A DNA stretch of 64,000 bases from positions 39,347 to 103,346 of the forward strand of contig JAFZVZ010000035.1 in assembly GCA_017617545.1 (NCBI GenBank). The letters are read 5' to 3'. A program made the position numbers and the translations under genes. This document shows positions 56,945-64,000 of the stretch, one piece after another; position 1 is the stretch's first letter, and every line of letters begins with the position of its first letter. The notes under the pieces are model-generated. The model had not been told where the DNA came from. It saw nothing but the letters and a program-made list of their open reading frames with translations, and ran no database searches. The DNA comes from Lachnospiraceae bacterium (GTDB lineage Bacteria; Bacillota; Clostridia; Lachnospirales; Lachnospiraceae).

Positions 56945-57488
56945 TATACGTCGCGCACACGCTTCGCTGCGCGAGAATAATAAAGTACTCTGGATCACGA
57001 TCACGGCGATGTTCATGGCGATCAACATCGTTCTGGCAACTCTGGGAATCCCGGTTCCCGGCGGACATCTGTACCTCTGCGACGCGATCATCTGCACGGC
57101 AGCGATGCTGCTGGACCCGCTGGCGGCATTTGCCGTGGGCGGCATCGGATCCTTCTTGGGTGATTTCATCTTCTACCCGGCACCGATGTTTGTGTCCCTG
57201 GTTGTACACGGCCTCCAGGCGGTTGTGATCTCCCTGATCGTCCGCGGATACAGAGGCGGGAAGCCGCGCTTTACGCGCTCGTTGATCGCAACGCTGATCG
57301 GCGCGGTGATCATGGTTGTCGGTTACACGCTCGGCAAGATCTATGTGTACAGCACGTACGAGTACGCGATGATGAAGCTGCCGTACGAGATCGCCCAGGC
57401 GCTGCTCGGCGTTGTGCTGTCGCTTCTGTTGTGCTACCGGTTCAAACTGTTCACAATCTTCAACAGGGAGACGGAGCGGGAGCAGTAA
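56904..57488 (+). CDS. ECF transporter S component (substrate-binding membrane subunit)
   Basis: A 194-residue membrane protein with five to six helices. ITITAMFMAINIVLATLGIP, GGHLYLCDAIICTAAMLLDP (in parts) and GGIGSFLGDF fit the S subunit of vitamin-type energy-coupling transporters. The ligand is not evident; the position behind iscS-iscU could hint at a cofactor. Two close starts (56904 and 56913) are possible. It overlaps iscU by 41 bases. Confidence 0.8.
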   Translation: MKTMAKVKAKAAIDIRRAHASLRENNKVLWITITAMFMAINIVLATLGIPVPGGHLYLCDAIICTAAMLLDPLAAFAVGGIGSFLGDFIFYPAPMFVSLVVHGLQAVVISLIVRGYRGGKPRFTRSLIATLIGAVIMVVGYTLGKIYVYSTYEYAMMKLPYEIAQALLGVVLSLLLCYRFKLFTIFNRETEREQ

Positions 57489-57507
57489 ATCCCATACATG
57501 ACCATAG

Positions 57508-57541
57508 GGCACTTCGCAGTAACAGCGGAGTGCCTTTTTTG
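57508..57541 (+). terminator. Terminator after the iscS-iscU-S component unit
   Basis: GGCACTTCGC pairs with GCGGAGTGCC (one mismatch) with T7 following. Confidence 0.85.
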
Positions 57542-57576
57542 TGCCCCCCAAAAAAAGATGAAAATATTTTTCAAAA

Positions 57577-57610
57577 ACCTATTGACACAGTAGGCAAATG
57601 GTGTTATGAT
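57577..57610 (+). promoter_or_regulatory. metY promoter with Rrf2-type operator
   Basis: TTGACA (57582), 17 bases, TATGAT (57605). From 57573 on it is almost identical to the iscS promoter (ACCTATTGACAC, GTAGGCAAAT), but the right half-site is AATGGT instead of AATAGGT. Confidence 0.85.
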
Positions 57611-57670
57611 GCCACCATCAGAGATGCGAACGGATCCGGACAGGATCGAACGCATGGAAAGGAGAGCATG

Positions 57671-57802
57671 ATGAACGCGTTTACGAGTTATGTTACAGCA
57701 GCTTACATGTGGTGTTGTCGAATGCGTAACTCCCGGGCAGTGAATATGGCCGGTGCGTTCGAGTGCGCTTCCGAACGCCCTGATAAGAAACGATGTTGCT
57801 GA
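57671..57802 (+). CDS. Cysteine-rich leader peptide before metY
   Basis: A 43-codon open frame with GGAG six bases before ATG; a second ATG lies directly upstream at 57668. It contains five cysteines (two as WCC at 15-16, one at 32, two as the last codons) and four Met counting the start. It lies between the Rrf2-type promoter and metY. The stretch CTCCCGGGCA inside it (57730-57739) is exactly complementary to 57825-57834 downstream. I infer a leader peptide for cysteine-responsive control, not a functional protein. Confidence 0.65.
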   Translation: MNAFTSYVTAAYMWCCRMRNSRAVNMAGAFECASERPDKKRCC

Positions 57803-57824
57803 ACCTCGTTGATATTGTGCCATG

Positions 57825-57858
57825 TGCCCGGGAGCTTCCGATATGAAGACCCCGGCTT
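57825..57858 (+). terminator. Attenuator-like hairpin in the metY leader
   Basis: GCCCGGG pairs with CCCCGGC with one C-C mismatch, followed by TTTTTTATT. Its left arm overlaps the segment able to pair with the leader peptide coding region, so two structures exclude each other. Confidence 0.6.
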
Positions 57859-57938
57859 TTTTATTGCCGGTGAGGCGTTAAATAAAAATAAACCAAACAA
57901 ACGAAACAATAAAAACACGATCAAAGGAGATTACAACA

Positions 57939-59228
57939 ATGAGCAACTATCGTTTTGAAACACTTCAGTTACATGTAGGACAGGAACAGGCAGACCCCGC
58001 TACCGATTCGAGAGCGGTTCCGATTTACCAGACGGCAGCGTATGTATTCCACAACGCAAAGCACGCAGCAGACCGCTTCGGTCTTGCGGACGCCGGCAAC
58101 ATCTACGGCAGACTTACCAACACGACGCAGGGTGTTCTCGAGCAGAGAGTCGCAGCCCTTGAGGGTGGCAGCGCTGCACTGGCAGTGGCCTCCGGTGCAG
58201 CAGCGATCGCCTACACGATCGAAGCGCTTGCCGCGAACGGCGGACACATCGTAGCGCAGAAGACGATCTACGGCGGAACCTACAACCTTCTGGAGCACAC
58301 GCTTCCTCTGTACAACATCACCGCAACGTTCGTTGACACGAGAAACCTGAAGGAAGTAGAGGATGCGATCCAGGACAACACGAGAGCAATCTTCCTTGAG
58401 ACGCTCGGCAACCCCGGCAGTGACCTTCCGGATGTCGACTCGATCGCAGCGATCGCTAAGCGTCACGGACTTCCGCTCGTGGTTGACAACACCTTCGGTA
58501 CCCCGTACCTGTTCCGCCCGATCGAGCACGGCGCGGACATCGTCGTACACTCCGCAACGAAGTTCCTCGGCGGACACGGCACGACGCTCGGCGGTATCAT
58601 CGTCGAGGCCGGCAAGTTCGACTGGAAGGCGAGCGGCAAGTACCCGAACATCGCAGCACCGAACCCGAGCTACCACGGCGTATCGTTCTACGATGTCGTA
58701 GGACCCGCTGCATTTGTCACCTACATCCGCGCGATCCTTCTCCGCGACACCGGCGCGAGCATCTCGCCGTTCAACGCATTCCTGCTTCTGCAGGGCATCG
58801 AGACGCTTTCCCTGCGCGTAGAGCGTCATGCGGAAAATACGAAGAAGATCGTCGAGTACTTAAGCCATCATCCGCAGGTCGTGAAGGTGAATCATCCTTC
58901 TGTACCGGATCATCCGGATCACGCTCTCTATCAGAAGTATTTCCCGAACGGCGGCGGCTCGATCTTCACGTTCGACATCCGCGGCGGCCAGAAGGAGGCA
59001 TGGGCATTTATCGACGGTCTCAAGATCTTCTCGCTTCTTGCGAACGTAGCTGACGTCAAGAGCCTTGTGATCCATCCGGCATCGACGACGCACTCCCAGC
59101 TCTCCGACGAGGAGCTCGCGGACACCGGCATCGGCCGCAACACGATCCGCCTCTCCATCGGCACCGAGCATGTCGACGATCTGATCGCAGACCTCGAGAA
59201 CGGTTTCGCGGCAGCGGCAAGAGCATAA
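57939..59228 (+). CDS. metY: O-acetylhomoserine sulfhydrylase
   Basis: A 429-residue PLP enzyme (Cys/Met metabolism family) that makes homocysteine from O-acetylhomoserine and sulphide. RFETLQLHVGQEQADPATDSR (in parts), YGRLTNTTQ, the PLP lysine in SATKFLGGHGT and SIGTEHVDDLIADLE are diagnostic of the long MetY type. It contains no cysteine and no methionine beyond the start. It lies behind the Rrf2-type promoter and the cysteine leader. Confidence 0.95.
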   Translation: MSNYRFETLQLHVGQEQADPATDSRAVPIYQTAAYVFHNAKHAADRFGLADAGNIYGRLTNTTQGVLEQRVAALEGGSAALAVASGAAAIAYTIEALAANGGHIVAQKTIYGGTYNLLEHTLPLYNITATFVDTRNLKEVEDAIQDNTRAIFLETLGNPGSDLPDVDSIAAIAKRHGLPLVVDNTFGTPYLFRPIEHGADIVVHSATKFLGGHGTTLGGIIVEAGKFDWKASGKYPNIAAPNPSYHGVSFYDVVGPAAFVTYIRAILLRDTGASISPFNAFLLLQGIETLSLRVERHAENTKKIVEYLSHHPQVVKVNHPSVPDHPDHALYQKYFPNGGGSIFTFDIRGGQKEAWAFIDGLKIFSLLANVADVKSLVIHPASTTHSQLSDEELADTGIGRNTIRLSIGTEHVDDLIADLENGFAAAARA

Positions 59229-59346
59229 GGACAGCAACAGGAGCATTTTCCGAACAATGAACCATCTGACGCCGGCAGGAAGCCGCGGCGTTGACGAAGT
59301 ATAAAAATAGAGTTACAATACATATATTATCAGGAGGATAACTACA

Positions 59347-60279
59347 ATGGCTAACATCTACAAAGGAACACTCGGACTGATCGGTAACACACCTCTCGTT
59401 GAGGTTACGAATATTGAGAAGGAGCTCGGTCTCAAGGCGACCGTGCTCGTGAAGCTGGAGTACTTCAATCCGGCGGGAAGCGTCAAGGACCGTATCGCGA
59501 AGGCGATGATCGAGGACGCGGAGCAGAAGGGACTTCTGAAGGAGGGCAGCGTGATCATCGAGCCCACCTCCGGCAACACCGGTATCGGCCTTGCATCCAT
59601 CGCGGCTGCGAAGGGCTACCGCATCATCCTGACGATGCCCGAGACCATGAGCGTTGAGCGCAGAAACATTTTGAAGGCGTACGGCGCAGAGCTTGTTCTC
59701 ACCGAGGGCGCGAAGGGTATGAAGGGTGCCATCGCGAAGGCGGAGGAGCTGGCTGCGGAGATCCCCGGAAGCTTCATCCCCGGACAGTTCGTCAACCCTG
59801 CGAACCCGGACATCCACCGCGCAACGACAGGTCCCGAGATCTGGCGCGACACGGACGGCAACGTTGACATCTTCATCGCGGGCGTCGGCACGGGCGGTAC
59901 CGTGACTGGTACGGGCGAGTACCTGAAGTCCCAGAACCCGAACGTGAAGGTTGTAGCTCTTGAGCCCGCAGATTCGCCGGTGCTCTCCGAGGGCCGTGCG
60001 GGTGCTCACAAGATCCAGGGTATCGGCGCAGGTTTCGTTCCGGATGTTCTGAACACGAAGGTGTACGACGAGGTGTTCCGCGCGAAGAACGAGGATGCAT
60101 TTGCCGCAGCGAAGCTGCTGGCGAAGAAGGAGGGCATCTCGGTAGGTATTTCCTCCGGTGCTGCACTGCACGGCGCGATCGAACTTGCAAAGCGTCCGGA
60201 AAATGCAGGCAAAGTTATTGTAGCGCTTCTTCCCGACAGCGGTGACCGCTACTACTCGACGGCACTTTTTACAGAATAA
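59347..60279 (+). CDS. cysK: Cysteine synthase A
   Basis: A 310-residue PLP enzyme that joins O-acetylserine and sulphide. NTPLVEV, the PLP lysine in [23 protein letters not shown] and [10 protein letters not shown] are in place. It contains no cysteine. AGGAGG precedes ATG. It lies 118 bases after metY; no terminator is evident between, so they are likely co-transcribed. Confidence 0.97.
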   Translation: MANIYKGTLGLIGNTPLVEVTNIEKELGLKATVLVKLEYFNPAGSVKDRIAKAMIEDAEQKGLLKEGSVIIEPTSGNTGIGLASIAAAKGYRIILTMPETMSVERRNILKAYGAELVLTEGAKGMKGAIAKAEELAAEIPGSFIPGQFVNPANPDIHRATTGPEIWRDTDGNVDIFIAGVGTGGTVTGTGEYLKSQNPNVKVVALEPADSPVLSEGRAGAHKIQGIGAGFVPDVLNTKVYDEVFRAKNEDAFAAAKLLAKKEGISVGISSGAALHGAIELAKRPENAGKVIVALLPDSGDRYYSTALFTE

Positions 60280-60299
60280 AACGATGTTGTTCATTTGGG

Positions 60300-60336
60300 C
60301 AGCGTCCGGGTTCTCGAGCCCGGGCGCTGTTTCTTT
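60300..60336 (+). terminator. Terminator after cysK
   Basis: CAGCG-CCGGG pairs with CCCGG-CGCTG, then TTTCTTT. Confidence 0.8.
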
Positions 60337-60366
60337 ATGAAAAATGAAATTCCTTCGAAAAAGTTC

Positions 60367-60395
60367 TTGAAAAAAAAGACGGAGCGGAGTATATT
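60367..60395 (+). promoter_or_regulatory. Promoter of the SulP gene
   Basis: TTGAAA, 17 bases, TATATT, 41 bases before the start. Confidence 0.7.
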
Positions 60396-60436
60396 CCGAT
60401 TTGTTGTGAAAAAAAGCGTTACGTGAAGGAGAAATC

Positions 60437-62098
60437 ATGAAAGTCTTTCAGCCGAAAATTCTCACGGCACTCAAAGGATATACAAAGAAGCAGGTGATTT
60501 CGGACGTCGTAGCCGGTATCATCGTGGCGATCATCGCGCTGCCGTTGTCCATCGCGCTTGCGATCGCGTCGGGAGTAGGACCGGAGCAGGGTCTGTACAC
60601 CGCGATCGTCGCAGGTTTCGTCATCGCGGCGATGGGCGGAAGCCGTGTGAACATCTCGGGACCGACGGCCGCGTTCGCGACGATCGTCGCGGGGATCGTT
60701 GCCACGTACGGTATGGCGGGGCTGTCGCTCGCGACGGTCATGGCAGGTATCCTGCTGATCCTGATGGGCGTGTTCAAATTCGGCTCCCTGATCAAATACA
60801 TTCCTTATACAATTACGACAGGCTTTACCGCCGGCATCGCGATCACCATCGCTGTCGGCCAGCTCAAGGACTTCCTCGGGCTTTCGTATCCCGCGGGCAC
60901 GGAAAATGTGGAGACTGTCGATAAGGTCACCAACGTTTTCAAGAATATCGACACGTTTAACTATCAGGCACTTCTGGTCGGACTGCTGGCGCTTGCAATC
61001 CAGATCGTGTGGCCGCGGATCAACAAGAAGATCCCGGGTTCGCTGATCGCCGTGATCGTGGGAGTGTGCGTCGTCAAGTTCGCGGGGCTTAAGGTCAACA
61101 CGATCGGAGACCTGTATTCGATCAGCCGAAGCCTGCCGAAGTTCACCGCGCCGAACGTGTCATTTTCCATGATCCGCGAGCTGCTGCCGAGCGCGTTCAC
61201 CATCGCGATCCTCGCGGGAATCGAGTCGCTCCTTTCCTGCGTTGTCTCCGACGGTATGATCGGCAGCCACCACAACTCGAACACCGAGCTGATCGCTCAG
61301 GGTACCGGTAACATCGCGTCCGCGTTGTTCGGCGGTATTCCCGCGACCGGCGCCATCGCGCGCACGGCGGCCAACGTGAAGAACGGCGGCCGTTCCCCGA
61401 TCGCCGGAATGGTCCACGCGGTTGTACTTCTTCTTATATTGGTAGTGTTGATGCCGTACGCGGCGCTCATCCCGATGCCGGTCATCGCGTCGATCCTGTT
61501 CATGGTTGCCTACAACATGAGCGAGTGGCGTCATTTCCGCGACATCTGCAAGACGGCGCCGAAGAGCGATATCCTCGTTCTGTTCGTCACGTTCGCGCTC
61601 ACGGTTGCCTTCGACCTTGTTGTCGCGATCGAGGTCGGCATGGTGCTCGCTGCGTTCCTCTTTCTTAAGAGAATGACGGACGTCACCGAGGTGCGCACCT
61701 GGACGTACATCGCGGAGGACGAGCAGCCGGTCGATGAGCTCCACGGCCTCAAGAAAGTTCCGGAGGGCGTCAGTGTCTACGAGATCAACGGACCGATGTT
61801 CTTCGCAGTCGCTGACAAATTCGTCGACATCCCTCTTAGGGACCGCGACAAAGTCGTGATCATCCGCATGCGCAACGTGCCTGCGATGGACACGACGGCG
61901 CTGCGCAACCTGACCAACCTGTGCGCCAACCTGCGCAAGGCAGGCATCACGGTGCTTCTTTCCCATGTCAATGAGCAGCCGATGGGCGTTATGAAGAAGG
62001 GCGGCTTCATCAGCCAGGTGGGTGAGGAGAATTTCCTGCCGAATATCGACGCCGCGCTGGAGAGAGCAGCGGAGCTGGTAAGCGCCGAGAAGGAATGA
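60437..62098 (+). CDS. SulP family anion transporter with STAS domain
   Basis: A 553-residue permease. The membrane part (about 1-415) starts DVVAGIIVAIIALPLSIALAIASG (in parts) and includes GLYTAIVAGF and the family loop around SRVNISGPTAAF; the C-terminal STAS domain (about 440-553) holds AMDTTALRNL. SulP carriers move sulphate, bicarbonate or dicarboxylates. Position behind metY-cysK hints at sulphate, but no sulphate reduction genes are in view. GAAGGAGA precedes ATG. Confidence 0.92.
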   Translation: MKVFQPKILTALKGYTKKQVISDVVAGIIVAIIALPLSIALAIASGVGPEQGLYTAIVAGFVIAAMGGSRVNISGPTAAFATIVAGIVATYGMAGLSLATVMAGILLILMGVFKFGSLIKYIPYTITTGFTAGIAITIAVGQLKDFLGLSYPAGTENVETVDKVTNVFKNIDTFNYQALLVGLLALAIQIVWPRINKKIPGSLIAVIVGVCVVKFAGLKVNTIGDLYSISRSLPKFTAPNVSFSMIRELLPSAFTIAILAGIESLLSCVVSDGMIGSHHNSNTELIAQGTGNIASALFGGIPATGAIARTAANVKNGGRSPIAGMVHAVVLLLILVVLMPYAALIPMPVIASILFMVAYNMSEWRHFRDICKTAPKSDILVLFVTFALTVAFDLVVAIEVGMVLAAFLFLKRMTDVTEVRTWTYIAEDEQPVDELHGLKKVPEGVSVYEINGPMFFAVADKFVDIPLRDRDKVVIIRMRNVPAMDTTALRNLTNLCANLRKAGITVLLSHVNEQPMGVMKKGGFISQVGEENFLPNIDAALERAAELVSAEKE

Positions 62099-62154
62099 CA
62101 ACGAATGCAAAGAAGATAAATGCTTTGCATGGGATATGACATTTTCCGACCACC

Positions 62155-62192
62155 GTTTATACAGTACTATGGATGTATATCACTGTATAAAC
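62155..62192. repeat. Perfect 11-bp inverted repeat before the SDR gene
   Basis: GTTTATACAGT and ACTGTATAAAC are separated by 16 bases; the right arm ends next to the GGAGG ribosome site. It could be an operator or a hairpin that hides the site. Confidence 0.8.
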
Positions 62193-62205
62193 GGAGGTAT
62201 TGGGT

Positions 62206-63219
62206 ATGAAGGTATTATTGATCGGCGGGACCGGAACCATCAGCATGGCGATCACGAAGCTGCTCGCGAAGCAGGGACACGACCTGTATCTGCTGAATCG
62301 CGGAAACCGGAATTCGGATCTGCCGGAAAATGTAAAGATCATCAAGGCGGATATCTCGGATGAAGCGGCTACCGCGAAAATCCTTGAGGGCATGGAGTTT
62401 GACTGCGTCGGAGAGTTTATCGGGTTTATCCCCGCTCAGGTGGAGCGCGATTACCGGCTGTTCGCGGGCAGGACGAAGCAGTACATCTACATCAGCTCGG
62501 CCTCGGCGTATCAGAAGCCGCCCCGCGATTACGTGATCACGGAGGAGACACCTCTGGACAATCCGTACTGGGAGTACTCGCGCAACAAGCAGGCATGCGA
62601 GGAGTTCCTCTTTGCGCGGTATCGCGAGGACGGGTTCCCCGTGACGGTCGTACGTCCGAGCCATACGTACGATGAGAGAAGCGTGCCTCTCGGGGTGCAC
62701 GGAGACGGCGGCAGCTGGCAGGTTGTGAAACGCATCAAGGAATGCAAGCCGGTCATCATCCACGGAGACGGCACTTCGCTGTGGACGATCACGCACAACA
62801 GTGATTTTGCGAAGGCGTATGTCGGGCTGATCGGAAATCCGAAGGCAATCGGGGAAGCGTTCCACATCACGACGGACGAGAGCCTGAGCTGGAACGAGAT
62901 CTACAAGGCGATCGCGGACACGCTCGGTGTTCCGCTCAAGCCGTACTATGTCTCGTCGAAAATGCTTGCCGACATCGGACCGTATGATTTTACGGGAAGC
63001 CTGATCGGCGACAAATCCAACTCGGTTGTGTTTGACAATTCGAAAGTCAAGTCGCTCGTTCCGGATTTCAAGGCGACCGTGAAGGCGCGCGATGGCATCC
63101 GCAGCACGGTGGAGTACGTGCTCGCGCATCCGGAGTATCAGAAGGACGATCCCGCGTTTGACGCATGGTGCGACCGTGTGATCGCGGCTGTTGAAGGATT
63201 GATTGGATCGATGGGCTGA
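62206..63219 (+). CDS. NAD-dependent epimerase/dehydratase-type SDR protein
   Basis: A 337-residue extended short-chain dehydrogenase fold: MKVLLIGGTGTISMAITKLLA (in parts) is the nucleotide-binding start, YISSASAYQKP and YSRNK carry the catalytic Ser/Tyr/Lys set. The closest type is the chloroplast CSP41/UDP-sugar epimerase-like group. ATG 62206 has GGAGG eight bases upstream; a TTG two codons earlier is less likely. Substrate unknown. Confidence 0.85.
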   Translation: MKVLLIGGTGTISMAITKLLAKQGHDLYLLNRGNRNSDLPENVKIIKADISDEAATAKILEGMEFDCVGEFIGFIPAQVERDYRLFAGRTKQYIYISSASAYQKPPRDYVITEETPLDNPYWEYSRNKQACEEFLFARYREDGFPVTVVRPSHTYDERSVPLGVHGDGGSWQVVKRIKECKPVIIHGDGTSLWTITHNSDFAKAYVGLIGNPKAIGEAFHITTDESLSWNEIYKAIADTLGVPLKPYYVSSKMLADIGPYDFTGSLIGDKSNSVVFDNSKVKSLVPDFKATVKARDGIRSTVEYVLAHPEYQKDDPAFDAWCDRVIAAVEGLIGSMG

Positions 63220-63246
63220 GCCCTTCGGTCGGGAAAGGAGAAGACA

Positions 63247-63549
63247 ATGGTAAAGCATGTGATCCTTTGGGTACTCAAGAGTGAGTACAGCGAGGAGCAG
63301 AAGGAAGAGATCAAGAAGGGGATCAAGGAAGGACTTGAGGGCCTTCAGGGGAAAATCCCGGGACTTGTGGACATCCGCGTGAACATTAACCCGCTCGCAA
63401 GTTCGAACTGCGACGTGATGCTTGATTCGACATTTGAGGACGCGGCGTCGCTCGCCGGCTACACGATCCATCCGGAGCACGTTTTGGTAGCTACGACGAA
63501 GGTCCGTCCGTTCACCGCAAGCCGGGTCTGCATGGACTGTGAAGTCTGA
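63247..63549 (+). CDS. Dabb-domain (stress-responsive A/B barrel) protein
   Basis: A 100-residue protein beginning MVKHVILWVLKSEYSEEQK and ending with the YTIHPEHV and FTASRVCMDCEV segments, typical of the small dimeric alpha/beta-barrel family. The function of these proteins in bacteria is mostly unknown. AAAGGAG precedes ATG. It is 27 bases behind the SDR gene and probably in the same unit. Confidence 0.88.
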   Translation: MVKHVILWVLKSEYSEEQKEEIKKGIKEGLEGLQGKIPGLVDIRVNINPLASSNCDVMLDSTFEDAASLAGYTIHPEHVLVATTKVRPFTASRVCMDCEV

Positions 63550-63574
63550 TGTTTTTGTAAGATCCGTGAGCAGG

Positions 63575-63602
63575 GGACCCGTCGGCTTCGGCGGGTCCTT
63601 TT
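63575..63602 (+). terminator. Terminator after the Dabb gene
   Basis: GGACCCG and CGGGTCC pair around a 10-base loop, then CTTTT. Confidence 0.8.
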
Positions 63603-63723
63603 ATGTGCATTGAACCCCGGTATTTTACAGGTTGGTACACTTTAGCAAAACGCAGTAATAAAGCGGGTTTGCGGCGGAAAATGACTGCCTGAAAAAAAGT
63701 TTCAAAAAACACGAAAAAAGTAG

Positions 63724-63752
63724 TTGACAGTCAAAACTGCCTGTGCTATAAT
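63724..63752 (+). promoter_or_regulatory. rRNA operon promoter
   Basis: TTGACA, 17 bases, TATAAT: full consensus. A GCGCTC/GAGCGC hairpin (63760-63780) follows near the transcription start. Confidence 0.93.
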
Positions 63753-63780
63753 CGGCTTCGCGCTCACAGAAAACGAGCGC

Positions 63781-63966
63781 AATATTTCTGCGAAAACACC
63801 TTGTTTCAAAAGGCGTTTACACAGATCGGAACCTTGAAAACCGAACAGTGAAACAACCTTGAAATTCGTTTTGAAGTTTCTGGCAACAGAAGCGAACTTT
63901 CACAATGTAAATTTCAGGATACAAAGGCTTTTTAAAAGAAGCTAGCGTAGATCTGAGAGGATAAAC
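63781..63966 (+). other. rRNA leader region
   Basis: This untranslated stretch holds CCTTGAAAACCGAACAGTG (63833 on), a segment commonly seen in Firmicute rRNA leaders and spacers, and sequence expected to pair in the 16S processing stem. No gene is visible. Confidence 0.6.
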
Positions 63967-64000
63967 TTTTAACGAGAGTTTGATCCTGGCTCAGGATGAA
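63967..64000 (+). rRNA. 16S ribosomal RNA, 5' end only
   Basis: AGAGTTTGATCCTGGCTCAG begins at 63975, the universal 16S position 8-27, so the mature 5' end lies about 63967. The gene continues past the window. Confidence 0.96.

Noticed and set aside
57577-57938. T-box or SAM riboswitch before metY
   Set aside because: No T-box bulge word and no SAM-I core; the cysteine-rich frame and hairpins explain the leader better.
59056-60438. 460-codon frame antisense to cysK
   Set aside because: Crosses the cysK terminator and promoter regions and has no family features.

Overview
The window reads as the chromosome of an anaerobic Firmicute, most likely a Clostridia member close to the Lachnospiraceae, with GC in the mid-to-high fifties by eye. 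The grounds are: Shine-Dalgarno sites before nearly every gene, many consensus TTGACA/TATAAT promoters, type III glutamine synthetase, an archaeal-style split glutamate synthase, DapL, an Amt-PII fusion, an ANTAR regulator and serpins. I saw no insertion sequence, phage or CRISPR array. The right edge enters a 16S rRNA gene, and the left edge cuts a gene.

Layout. 1-6.7 kb: a partial gene, a flavin reductase, an anchored surface protein, an auxin-efflux-type carrier, a propeller-like protein and two unknown membrane proteins. 6.8-14.1 kb: dnaE, pfkA, a C39-like protein, an extracellular ComEC-like metallo-hydrolase and a YcxB-like protein. 14.1-19 kb: the t6A cluster tsaE-tsaB-rimI-rnz-tsaD, a HAD phosphatase and two tRNA-Ser genes. 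19.1-24.6 kb: two ECF sigma factor/anti-sigma modules. The second anti-sigma carries an extracellular serpin and is followed by a second membrane serpin. 24.6-28.6 kb: an FMN riboswitch and ribD-ribE-ribBA-ribH. 28.7-32 kb: a GGDEF protein, tRNA-Ala and a surface protein.

32.1-53.3 kb is a glutamine-centred block. A leftward operon encodes split glutamate synthase, glutamine synthetase and an ANTAR antiterminator. Divergent from it lie glnN, amt-PII, asnB, pyrG, purF, carA and carB. 53.3-63.5 kb: dapL, then an Rrf2 regulator with iscS-iscU and metY-cysK. Three promoters here share one operator, and a cysteine-rich leader peptide precedes metY. SulP, an SDR protein and a Dabb protein follow, then the rRNA promoter and the 16S start.

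Two signals seem most worth follow-up. One is the sigma/anti-sigma-serpin locus, which looks like protease sensing wired to transcription. The other is the octamer GGAAAATG/CATTTTCC, found about 45 times on both strands, in genes and between them, sometimes as inverted pairs forming terminators. This resembles the behaviour of DNA uptake sequences in other phyla.
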